A stretch of DNA of 5,943 nucleotides from Clostridiaceae bacterium (GTDB taxonomy: Bacteria; Bacillota; Clostridia; Oscillospirales; Acutalibacteraceae), in the NCBI GenBank assembly GCA_016302625.1, contig JAEDNG010000057.1, positions 1-5,943 on the forward strand. Direction: 5' to 3'. The position numbers and the translations under genes are program-made. The notes beneath the pieces are model-generated. The model had not been told where the DNA came from. It searched no databases and worked only from the letters and a program-made list of their open reading frames with translations. How positions within the stretch are numbered: position 1 is the stretch's first letter; the number at the start of each line of letters is the position of its first letter. This document shows, piece by piece, positions 1-5,847 of this stretch.

Positions 1-36
1 AAGCAGGCGCTTAAAACCCTTGCAAGGAGGATATAA
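1..36 (+). CDS. ruvA: RuvA, Holliday junction branch migration protein, C-terminal end only
   Basis: Reading from base 1 gives KQALKTLARRI followed by a TAA stop at 34-36. This resembles the last helix of RuvA domain III, the flexible C-terminal domain that contacts RuvB, and the gene lies directly upstream of ruvB as in most bacteria. RuvA is the tetrameric Holliday-junction-binding subunit that loads RuvB rings onto DNA. Only 11 codons are in the window, so the identification rests on the terminal helix flavour plus the ruvA-ruvB gene order. The last two arginine codons (AGG AGG) also form the ribosome binding site of ruvB. The start of the gene lies outside the window. Confidence 0.72.
   Translation, partial: KQALKTLARRI
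25..30 (+). promoter_or_regulatory. Ribosome binding site of ruvB, fixing a TTG start
   Basis: AGGAGG is a perfect Shine-Dalgarno core, nine bases before the TTG at 40. The first in-frame ATG, at 55, would be 24 bases away, which is too far. The site therefore decides in favour of the TTG start. It lies inside the last codons of ruvA, so the two genes are probably translationally coupled. Confidence 0.85.
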
Positions 37-39
37 TTC

Positions 40-1086
40 TTGATTGAGCAGGAAATGGATTTTGAAAACCGCATAGTCTCGCCCGAGTACAATTACACCG
101 AGGACGAGGCGGAATTGAGCCTCAGACCGAAATCCCTTAACGAGTATATCGGGCAGGATAAGGTTAAGGAAAATTTAAGTATATATATTAAGGCGGCATT
201 AGGCCGTCACGAATCGCTCGACCATGTTTTGCTTTACGGCCCGCCGGGACTTGGCAAGACCACCCTGTCCGGCATAATCGCAAAGGAAATGGGAGTAAAC
301 CTGCGGGTTACTTCAGGTCCGGCTATTGAAAAGCAGGGGGATTTAGTGGCTATTCTCACATCGCTCAACGAGGGCGATGTGCTGTTTATCGACGAAATAC
401 ACCGCCTGTCCCGCAATGTCGAGGAAATTCTCTATCCCGCCATGGAGGACTTTTCGCTTGATATAATTTTAGGCAAAGGCCCCTCGGCGCGCTCAATAAG
501 GCTTGATGTGCCGCATTTCACCCTTGTAGGCGCGACAACGCGCTCGGGACAGCTTACAGCGCCGCTTCGCGACCGTTTCGGCGTGCTTCTGCGGCTGGAG
601 CTTTACTCGCCCGAGGATTTGGCGAAGATTATAACCCGTTCGGCGGGAATACTCGGCATTGAGATAGAGCGTGACGGCGCTTTGGAGATAGCCTCCCGCT
701 CGCGCGGAACGCCGAGAATTGCAAACCGCCTTTTAAAGCGGGTGCGGGATATAGCGCAGGTGGAGTTTGACGGCGACATTACCGAAAAGGTGGCGCGCGC
801 CGCTTTAGCGAGATTTGAGATAGACGAATTGGGACTTGACGATTTTGACCGCAAAATGCTTTCAACCATTATTACAAATTATCAGGGCGGTCCTGTCGGA
901 CTTGATACATTAGCGGCGGCGGTCGGCGAGGAATCGGTCACCATAGAGGACGTTTACGAGCCGTATTTAATGCAGATCGGCTTTTTGACAAGGACGGCGC
1001 GCGGCAGGTGCGTAACGGCACTTGCCTACGACCATTTAGGTATTCCGAGGAGCGGTCAGAGCACCGCTCAGCAATCAATATTTTAA
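40..1086 (+). CDS. ruvB: RuvB, Holliday junction branch migration ATPase
   Basis: RuvB is the hexameric AAA+ motor that, with RuvA, drives branch migration of Holliday junctions in recombinational repair in the cytoplasm. The 348-residue product has the full family layout. Walker A is GPPGLGKTT (67-75), Walker B is LFIDEIH (115-121), and sensor 1 is GATTR (164-168). The LRDRFG segment (176-181) lies in the arginine-finger region, and the sensor 2 segment GTPRIANRLLKR spans 223-234. A C-terminal winged-helix DNA-binding domain includes GFLTRTARGR (314-323). The length is normal and no key residue is missing. The TTG start at 40 is chosen because of the AGGAGG at 25-30. The gene begins three bases after the ruvA stop, and its own stop overlaps the ribosome binding site of glmM. 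No LexA-type operator could be looked for, since the operon start is outside the window. Confidence 0.98.
   Translation: MIEQEMDFENRIVSPEYNYTEDEAELSLRPKSLNEYIGQDKVKENLSIYIKAALGRHESLDHVLLYGPPGLGKTTLSGIIAKEMGVNLRVTSGPAIEKQGDLVAILTSLNEGDVLFIDEIHRLSRNVEEILYPAMEDFSLDIILGKGPSARSIRLDVPHFTLVGATTRSGQLTAPLRDRFGVLLRLELYSPEDLAKIITRSAGILGIEIERDGALEIASRSRGTPRIANRLLKRVRDIAQVEFDGDITEKVARAALARFEIDELGLDDFDRKMLSTIITNYQGGPVGLDTLAAAVGEESVTIEDVYEPYLMQIGFLTRTARGRCVTALAYDHLGIPRSGQSTAQQSIF
1050..1069 (+). other. Short hairpin near the ruvB 3' end, function unknown
   Basis: GAGCGGT at 1050-1056 and ACCGCTC at 1063-1069 are perfect reverse complements around a six-base loop, giving a 7-base-pair stem about 30 bases before the glmM start. 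It is not followed directly by a T-run; the nearest four Ts, at 1080-1084, lie ten or more bases downstream and within a mixed sequence. It lies within ruvB codons and may be incidental. The pairing is certain, but any role in mRNA processing, attenuation or ribosome access is inference. Confidence 0.3.
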
Positions 1087-1090
1087 GGAG
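1085..1090 (+). promoter_or_regulatory. Ribosome binding site of glmM
   Basis: AAGGAG overlaps the TAA stop of ruvB (1084-1086) and lies ten bases before the ATG at 1101. A nearer ATG at 1094 is out of frame with glmM and has poorer spacing. The overlap suggests that ribosomes finishing ruvB help initiation on glmM. Confidence 0.75.
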
Positions 1091-1100
1091 ATAATGTTTA

Positions 1101-2447
1101 ATGGGAAGATTATTCGGAACAGACGGAGCCAGAGGTATTGCAAATAAAGAGCTCACCTGCGAGCTTGCGACAAATATAGGCAGAGCGGCGGCGTATGTGC
1201 TGACCGAGAAGACCACCGAAAAGCCTAAGGTGCTTATCGGCAAGGATACCCGCGTTTCCTCAAATATGCTTGAAATGGCGCTTGCGGCGGGGCTTTGCTC
1301 GGTGGGCGCCGATGTGGTGCTTGTAGGCTTTGTGCCGACACCTGCTATCGCATTTTTGGTAAAGGACAGAGAGGCTGACGCGGGAATTATGATTTCCGCC
1401 TCGCACAACCCCTGCGAATATAACGGTATAAAGATATTCGACGGCAACGGCTTTAAACTGCCGGACGCTTTGGAGGAGGAAATTGAGGCGCTGGTGCTTG
1501 ACGATATGAGCCCTGTCGAGTTCCCCGTGGGCGGCGACGTCGGAAGCGTGTTTCTGCGCTACGATTATGTTGATTTGTATATCGACCATCTTGTAAAATC
1601 GGTTAACAGCGATCTTTCGGGGCTTAAAATCGCAATCGACTGCGCGAACGGCTGTGCTTCCTATACTGCCGAAAAGCTGTTTACAAGGCTCGGAGCGGAC
1701 GTTCATATGATGCACGACAGCCCGAACGGCGTAAATATTAACGCACGCTGCGGCTCGACCCATATGGATGACCTTATAGACTATGTGAACGGTCACGAGG
1801 TTGATTTAGGACTTGCGTTCGACGGCGACTCCGACAGGTGTCTTGCTGTTGACGAAAACGGAAAGCTTATCGACGGCGACCGTATGATAGCCGTTTTCGC
1901 GCTTGATATGAAGAACCGCGGCGTTTTAAAGGACGATACCGCCGTTGTTACGGTTATGACAAACTTAGGCTTTAAGCGCTTTGCGGAGCAGAACGGAATA
2001 AAGGTGCTTGAAACAAAGGTCGGCGACCGTTATGTGCTTGAGGAGATGGTCAAGCACGGTTATCAGATAGGCGGCGAGCAGTCGGGACATATTATATTCA
2101 GAAGCTTTGCCACAACAGGCGACGGTCAGTTGTCGGGCGCGATGCTGGCGTCGGTTCTAAAAAAGACCGGAAAGCCCGCTTCGGAGGTTGCCTCTGTCAT
2201 GACGGTTATGCCACAGACTCTTGTAAACATCAAAGCCTCGCCCGAGCTTAAAGCAAAGCTTAACACCGACGCAGACATTAACAATGCGATTGAAGACGTT
2301 AAAAAGACCCTCGGCAAGCGTGGCAGGATTTTAGTAAGAGCATCGGGAACGGAACCCCTTATCCGCATAATGCTTGAGGGAGAAAATATCGCCGAGATAA
2401 AGCGCCTTGCAAAGAGCGTGGCGGCGGTTATTGAGGGGAAGGCTTAA
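1101..2447 (+). CDS. glmM: GlmM, phosphoglucosamine mutase
   Basis: GlmM converts glucosamine-6-phosphate to glucosamine-1-phosphate, the second committed step toward UDP-GlcNAc for peptidoglycan and other amino-sugar polymers. The 448-residue cytoplasmic protein has the usual family length and all four active-site regions. The N-terminal GRLFGTDGARG spans 2-12. The phosphoserine loop ISASHNP (98-104) places the catalytic serine at 101. The metal-binding loop DGDSDR (241-246) supplies three aspartates. The sugar-binding loop GGEQSGH is at 324-330, and the C-terminal phosphate-binding loop RASGTEPLIRI is at 413-423. The GEQSG-type loop together with the GRLFGTDG start favours GlmM over phosphoglucomutase or phosphomannomutase. 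No glmS is in the window. The gene starts 14 bases after ruvB and its TAA directly abuts the ATG of the next gene. Confidence 0.97.
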   Translation: MGRLFGTDGARGIANKELTCELATNIGRAAAYVLTEKTTEKPKVLIGKDTRVSSNMLEMALAAGLCSVGADVVLVGFVPTPAIAFLVKDREADAGIMISASHNPCEYNGIKIFDGNGFKLPDALEEEIEALVLDDMSPVEFPVGGDVGSVFLRYDYVDLYIDHLVKSVNSDLSGLKIAIDCANGCASYTAEKLFTRLGADVHMMHDSPNGVNINARCGSTHMDDLIDYVNGHEVDLGLAFDGDSDRCLAVDENGKLIDGDRMIAVFALDMKNRGVLKDDTAVVTVMTNLGFKRFAEQNGIKVLETKVGDRYVLEEMVKHGYQIGGEQSGHIIFRSFATTGDGQLSGAMLASVLKKTGKPASEVASVMTVMPQTLVNIKASPELKAKLNTDADINNAIEDVKKTLGKRGRILVRASGTEPLIRIMLEGENIAEIKRLAKSVAAVIEGKA

Positions 2448-3311
2448 ATGAGAACCGTCACGGGCTTTGACGATTATGAGCTTATAGACGCCGATTCGGG
2501 CGAACGGCTTGAGCGCTGGAAGGATATTATACTTGTCCGTCCCGACCCGCAGATTATCTGGTCGGGCGAAAGAAAGGACAGCCGCTGGAAAACCGCGAAC
2601 GCGGTGTATCACCGGTCGCAAAGCGGCGGAGGGCATTGGGAAGTTTTAAAGCCGGTACCCGATGTTTGGAGCGTGAATTACGAGGGGCTGACCTTCCGTT
2701 TAAAGCCCATGGGCTTTAAGCACACGGGGCTTTTTCCCGAGCAGGCGGTCAACTGGACTTTTGCAAGGCAACTGATTGAGAAGGAAAACCGACAGCTTTC
2801 AGTACTCAACCTTTTCGCCTACACGGGAGCGGCGACCCTTGCCTGCTTAAAGGCGGGGGCTAAGGTCACCCATGTAGACGCCTCAAAGGGTATGGTGCAG
2901 TGGGCAAAGGAAAATGCCAATGCCAGCGGTCTTATTGAAGCCCCCGTGCGCTGGCTTGTGGACGACTGCTTAAAGTTTGTAAAGCGGGAGATAAGGCGCG
3001 GCAATAAGTATGACGCGGTGATAATGGACCCGCCCTCTTACGGCAGAGGGCCTGACGGCGAGGTCTGGAAGCTTGAACAGCAGTTAGCGGAACTGCTTAC
3101 TGAAACAGGAAAGCTGTTATCGGATAACGCGGTGTTTTTCTTCCTTAATTCCTATACGGGTGGGCTTTCGCCGACAATACTCAATTATATGGTAAAGCGG
3201 TATGTTGTAAAAAACCGCGGCGGCGAGGTTTCTACCGACGAAATAGGACTGTATGTTAGCGATAAGGGAATAAGCCTGCCGGCAGGAAATACTACGATTT
3301 GGACAAGGTAA
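2448..3311 (+). CDS. Class I SAM-dependent methyltransferase, RlmI/RlmK-like (COG1092 type), substrate unassigned
   Basis: The 287-residue protein has a Rossmann-type methyltransferase core. Motif I, VLNLFAYTGAAT (119-130), binds SAM. VDASKGMVQWAKEN (143-156) carries the acidic residue expected to contact the SAM ribose. VDD (171-173) fits the adenine-side acidic motif, and MDPPSYGRG (193-201) is the DPP-type catalytic loop of RNA and related methyltransferases. The core resembles RlmI and the RlmK half of RlmKL, which modify 23S rRNA, but RlmI is about 400 residues with an N-terminal PUA domain. Here about 95 residues precede the core, with LERW and LVRPDPQIIW stretches and then GFKHTGLFPEQAVNW (89-103). 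I recall similar compact proteins in other phyla, annotated only as methyltransferases. RNA is the likely substrate, but the target base is unknown. The ATG directly follows the glmM stop, with GAGGGG (2433-2438) nine bases upstream. Confidence 0.85.
   Translation: MRTVTGFDDYELIDADSGERLERWKDIILVRPDPQIIWSGERKDSRWKTANAVYHRSQSGGGHWEVLKPVPDVWSVNYEGLTFRLKPMGFKHTGLFPEQAVNWTFARQLIEKENRQLSVLNLFAYTGAATLACLKAGAKVTHVDASKGMVQWAKENANASGLIEAPVRWLVDDCLKFVKREIRRGNKYDAVIMDPPSYGRGPDGEVWKLEQQLAELLTETGKLLSDNAVFFFLNSYTGGLSPTILNYMVKRYVVKNRGGEVSTDEIGLYVSDKGISLPAGNTTIWTR
2700..2719 (+). repeat. Perfect 20-base palindrome inside the methyltransferase gene
   Basis: TTAAAGCCCA at 2700-2709 is followed without a gap by its exact reverse complement TGGGCTTTAA at 2710-2719. 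As RNA it could fold into an eight-pair stem with a CAUG loop, extended outward by a U-G and then a G-C pair (2698-2721). It encodes residues 85-91 of the methyltransferase (LKPMGFK), ahead of a conserved-looking HTGLFPEQ stretch, so protein constraint accounts for part of it. The symmetry is plainly visible; no function is claimed. Confidence 0.6.
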
Positions 3312-3312
3312 A

Positions 3313-4161
3313 ATGGACAGTATAATCAGTGTAAAAAACGTAACATATGAATACAAGGACGAGGACAACGCGGTTACCGCGGTTAAGGATTTAAGCCTCA
3401 ATATAGAGCGCGGCAGCTTTACGGTAATTCTCGGTCACAACGGCTCAGGCAAATCTACCCTTGCAAAAATGCTCAACGGGCTTAATAAGCCTACTTCGGG
3501 CGATATTTTTGTGGACGGAATAAACACAAAGGACGAGCAGAACGAGATTGAGGTCAAGCGCAAGGTCGGAATGGTTTTCCAAAACCCCGACAATCAGATA
3601 ATCGCCTCTATCGTTGAGGAGGACGTTGCGTTTGGCCCCGAAAATTTGGGAGTGCCGCCCAAGGAGATAAAGGAACGTGTTGATGACGCGCTTAAAGCGG
3701 TCGATATGCTCGAATATAAGGATTCTACTCCCCACAGGCTTTCGGGAGGTCAAAAGCAGAGAATAGCAATTGCGGGAATTATCGCGATGAGTCCTCAATG
3801 TTTAGTTCTTGACGAGCCGACCGCTATGTTAGACCCAAAGGGCAGGGCGGAGATAATCGAAACCCTTATAAGGCTTAATAAAGAAAAGGGAATTACCGTG
3901 GTGCTTATCACCCACTATATGGAGGAGGCGCAGAACGCCGACCGCGTGCTTGTGATGAACGACGGAGAGATTATAGCGGACGATAAGCCCAAGGTGATTT
4001 TTTCGGACGTTGAAAGGCTTAAAAAGGTAGGTCTTGACGTTCCGCAGACCGCAGAGCTTTTGTATAATTTAAAGAAAAACGGATTTAACGTGGACACCCA
4101 CGCGCTTTCTATCAAAGAAGCAGCCGACGAGATAATAAGGGCGCTTCATTCGGAGGAATAG
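3313..4161 (+). CDS. ecfA1: EcfA1, ECF transporter ATPase subunit
   Basis: This is one of the two ATP-binding subunits that power energy-coupling factor (ECF) importers of vitamins and metal ions at the cytoplasmic face of the membrane. The 282-residue protein has a complete ABC ATPase domain. Walker A is GHNGSGKST (41-49) and the Q-loop is VFQNPDNQ (88-95). The signature is LSGGQKQR (143-150), Walker B is CLVLDEPT (163-170) with glutamate 168, the D-loop is MLDPKGR (172-178), and the switch histidine is at 201. The FQNPDNQ form of the Q-loop and first position in the pair mark it as EcfA1 (formerly CbiO1/EcfA), expected to form a heterodimer with EcfA2. A roughly 60-residue tail after the ATPase core matches EcfA proteins. 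It starts one base after the methyltransferase stop, with only a weak AAGG (3305-3308), so translation is probably coupled to the gene before. Confidence 0.96.
   Translation: MDSIISVKNVTYEYKDEDNAVTAVKDLSLNIERGSFTVILGHNGSGKSTLAKMLNGLNKPTSGDIFVDGINTKDEQNEIEVKRKVGMVFQNPDNQIIASIVEEDVAFGPENLGVPPKEIKERVDDALKAVDMLEYKDSTPHRLSGGQKQRIAIAGIIAMSPQCLVLDEPTAMLDPKGRAEIIETLIRLNKEKGITVVLITHYMEEAQNADRVLVMNDGEIIADDKPKVIFSDVERLKKVGLDVPQTAELLYNLKKNGFNVDTHALSIKEAADEIIRALHSEE
4152..4156 (+). promoter_or_regulatory. Ribosome binding site of ecfA2, fixing a TTG start
   Basis: GGAGG in the last codons of ecfA1 lies nine bases before the TTG at 4166. No ATG or GTG near this position opens the frame, and the protein begins in family register from this TTG (SVLEVKNLTHTYS), so TTG is the start. 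Confidence 0.8.
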
Positions 4162-4165
4162 GAAT

Positions 4166-5029
4166 TTGTCAGTTTTAGAGGTAAAAAATCTTACCCATAC
4201 CTACAGCGGAAATACACCGTTTGTCAATGACGCGGTAAGCGATGTAAGCTTTAGCGTGGAAAAAGGCGAAATAATAGGTATTATCGGGCATACGGGTTCG
4301 GGTAAGTCAACGCTTGTGCAACATTTAAACGGGCTTTTAAAGCCTACCGCCGGCGAGGTTTTTATTGACGGCGAAAACATATGGGACAACCCTAAGGAGA
4401 TAAGAAAAATCCGCTCAAAGGTGGGGCTTGTTTTCCAGTATCCCGAATATCAGCTATTTGAAGAAACGGTTTTTGCCGATATAGCCTTCGGTCCTAAAAA
4501 CATGGGACTTTCGGGGGACGAATTAAAGCAGAGAGTGCTTGAAACCTGCAAAATTATAGGCGTTAAGGACGAATATTTGGAAAAATCGCCCTTTGATTTA
4601 TCGGGCGGCGAAAAGCGCAGGGTTGCGATTGCCGGAGTTATGGCAATGAAACCCGAGGTTATCGTATTTGACGAGCCGACGGCAGGGCTTGACCCGAAGG
4701 GCAGGGAAAACGTGATGAGCATTATTCACGAATACCGCTTGGCAACCGGGGCTACCGTTATAATAATCTCCCACAGTATGGAGGATATGGCGCTTATTGC
4801 GGACAAGCTTATCGTTATGAACAAGGGAAAGCTCGAAATGTTCGACACGGTGGAAAATGTCTTTAAAAACGGGGACAAACTAAGGGCAATCGGGCTTAAC
4901 GTGCCTATTGTAACAAGGGTGTTTGACCTGCTTCAAAACGCCGGAATACCCGTTCCCGACGATGTGTTTACCGTAAGCCGCGCCGTAGAGGTTTTAAAGC
5001 AGATAAAGGCAGGTGGCGGCAATGCTTAG
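4166..5029 (+). CDS. ecfA2: EcfA2, ECF transporter ATPase subunit
   Basis: This is the second, non-identical ATPase of the ECF module, pairing with EcfA1 and binding the coupling helices of EcfT to drive uptake. In the 287-residue protein, Walker A is GHTGSGKST (41-49), the Q-loop is VFQYPEYQLFEETV (89-102), and the signature is LSGGEKRR (145-152). Walker B is VIVFDEPT (165-172) with glutamate 170, the D-loop is GLDPKGR (174-180), and the switch histidine is at 203. The YPEYQLFEETV form of the Q-loop separates EcfA2 from EcfA1. All catalytic residues are present in both subunits, so neither ATP site looks degenerate from these motifs. Start is TTG at 4166, set by GGAGG at 4152-4156. The gene begins four bases after the ecfA1 stop, and its end overlaps ecfT by eight bases. 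It is clearly a diverged paralogue of ecfA1. Confidence 0.96.
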   Translation: MSVLEVKNLTHTYSGNTPFVNDAVSDVSFSVEKGEIIGIIGHTGSGKSTLVQHLNGLLKPTAGEVFIDGENIWDNPKEIRKIRSKVGLVFQYPEYQLFEETVFADIAFGPKNMGLSGDELKQRVLETCKIIGVKDEYLEKSPFDLSGGEKRRVAIAGVMAMKPEVIVFDEPTAGLDPKGRENVMSIIHEYRLATGATVIIISHSMEDMALIADKLIVMNKGKLEMFDTVENVFKNGDKLRAIGLNVPIVTRVFDLLQNAGIPVPDDVFTVSRAVEVLKQIKAGGGNA

Positions 5030-5831
5030 AGATATTACCTTCGGTCAGTATTACGAGAGCCGCTCGGTTATCCACAAAACCGACCCGAGAGTTAAAATAA
5101 TCCTGCTTATCCTGCTTATCGTTTTCATTTTCCTTGCGAAAAACGGGTTTGCTTTGGGCTTCGCGGTGCTTTCGGTACTGCTTATAATGCTTATATCGAA
5201 AATTCCGATAAAGCTCTATTTAAAAAATATGAAAGCGATTTTGCCGGTATTGCTTTTTACCGCGGTGTTAAACCTTTTTTACGGCGAGAGCGGCAAGGTG
5301 CTGGTTTCTTTCTGGAAGCTTTCTATTACAACTGACGGAGTATATCGCGCGGTGTTTATGGCGGTGAGAATTACCCTGCTTATATTTATAAGCTCCGCAC
5401 TTACCTATACTACAACGCCTAACGATTTAACCGACGCGATAGAAAGGCTTTTAAGTCCCCTGAAATTCATAGGGCTTAAAAACGCGGTGCATACTCTTGC
5501 AATGATGATGACGATAGCCCTAAGATTTATTCCGACCCTTATCGAGGAAGCCGAAAAGATCATGAACGCCCAAAAGGCGAGGGGCGCAGACCTTGAAAAC
5601 GGAAAGCTAACCGAGCGGGTAAAGGCGCTTATACCGATATTAATACCGCTGCTTATATCCTCTGTGCGGCGCGCATATGAGCTTGCCGAGGCTATGGAGT
5701 GCCGCTGTTATAACGGCGGCGAGGGCAGAACGCGCATGAAGCAGATGCATATGGTCGCTCGAGATTTCTTGGTGTTCGGCGCGGCGGCGCTTATCTGCGC
5801 GGGGATTATTGTTTTAAATATACTTCTTTAA
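5022..5831 (+). CDS. ecfT: EcfT, ECF transporter transmembrane coupling protein
   Basis: EcfT is the membrane scaffold that links the EcfA1-EcfA2 ATPases to interchangeable substrate-binding S components. From the ATG at 5022 the protein has 269 residues and opens MLRDITFGQYY, followed by SVIHKTDPRVK, typical of EcfT. Hydrophobic segments lie near 24-39, 43-60, 73-88, 108-128 and 249-269. Long coupling helices follow the fourth. The first coupling motif, QKARGAD, has Ala-Arg-Gly at 186-188. The second, AMECRCYNGGEGRTRMK, has Cys-Arg-Cys at 227-229, keeping the arginine but not the usual small first residue. An in-frame GTG at 5013 would add three residues; ATG is preferred because AGGTGG (5011-5016) lies five bases upstream and the protein then begins in family register. 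The gene overlaps the end of ecfA2. No S component is present, which fits a shared group II module. Confidence 0.95.
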   Translation: MLRDITFGQYYESRSVIHKTDPRVKIILLILLIVFIFLAKNGFALGFAVLSVLLIMLISKIPIKLYLKNMKAILPVLLFTAVLNLFYGESGKVLVSFWKLSITTDGVYRAVFMAVRITLLIFISSALTYTTTPNDLTDAIERLLSPLKFIGLKNAVHTLAMMMTIALRFIPTLIEEAEKIMNAQKARGADLENGKLTERVKALIPILIPLLISSVRRAYELAEAMECRCYNGGEGRTRMKQMHMVARDFLVFGAAALICAGIIVLNILL

Positions 5832-5847
5832 AGGCCGGGTGCCGTAA

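Noticed and set aside
1094..1096. ATG at 1094 just before glmM
   Set aside because: It is out of frame with glmM and only three bases from the AAGGAG site; the frame from 1101 gives the canonical GlmM N-terminus.
938..1447. Reverse-strand open frame of 169 codons across the ruvB-glmM junction
   Set aside because: It lies opposite two well-supported genes, has no recognisable motif, and its composition is that of antisense to coding DNA.
1260..1796. Reverse-strand open frame of 178 codons inside glmM
   Set aside because: It is fully antisense to the conserved catalytic regions of glmM and shows no domain or plausible context of its own.
3032..3051. Seven-pair hairpin (GCCCTCT and AGAGGGC arms) in the methyltransferase gene
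   Set aside because: It falls on the codons of the conserved catalytic loop DPPSYGRG, lies mid-gene and has no T-run, so amino acid constraint explains it adequately.
3369..3385. Inverted repeat CGCGGT-T-ACCGCG and direct repeat GCGGTTA near the ecfA1 start
   Set aside because: It arises from the codon string for AVTAVK with repeated GCG GTT codons; short, inside the coding region, and no sign of function.
4332..4344. Interrupted palindrome GGCTTT-T-AAAGCC in ecfA2, sharing arm sequence with the 2700-2719 palindrome
   Set aside because: Its arms are in the opposite order to those at 2700-2719, it is only six bases per arm, and it is made of codons (CTT TTA AAG CC) used commonly in this window.
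3425..4700. Stretches of near-identical sequence shared between ecfA1 and ecfA2 (around 3464-3520 with 4319-4375, and 3811-3848 with 4671-4708)
   Set aside because: These are the Walker A and Walker B regions of two ABC ATPase paralogues, so similarity reflects common ancestry, not a mobile repeat.
5013..5021. GTG at 5013 as an alternative start of ecfT
   Set aside because: Its nearest purine-rich stretch (AAGG at 5006-5009) is only three bases away, while ATG at 5022 has AGGTGG at a workable distance and gives a family-like N-terminus.
5102..5119. Two tandem copies of the nine-base unit CCTGCTTAT
   Set aside because: They encode Leu-Leu-Ile twice within the first membrane segment of EcfT; repetition is expected in a hydrophobic helix with favoured codons.
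5832..5847. Possible terminator between ecfT and truA
   Set aside because: Only 16 bases are available, with at best a three-pair GGC/GCC stem and no T-run.
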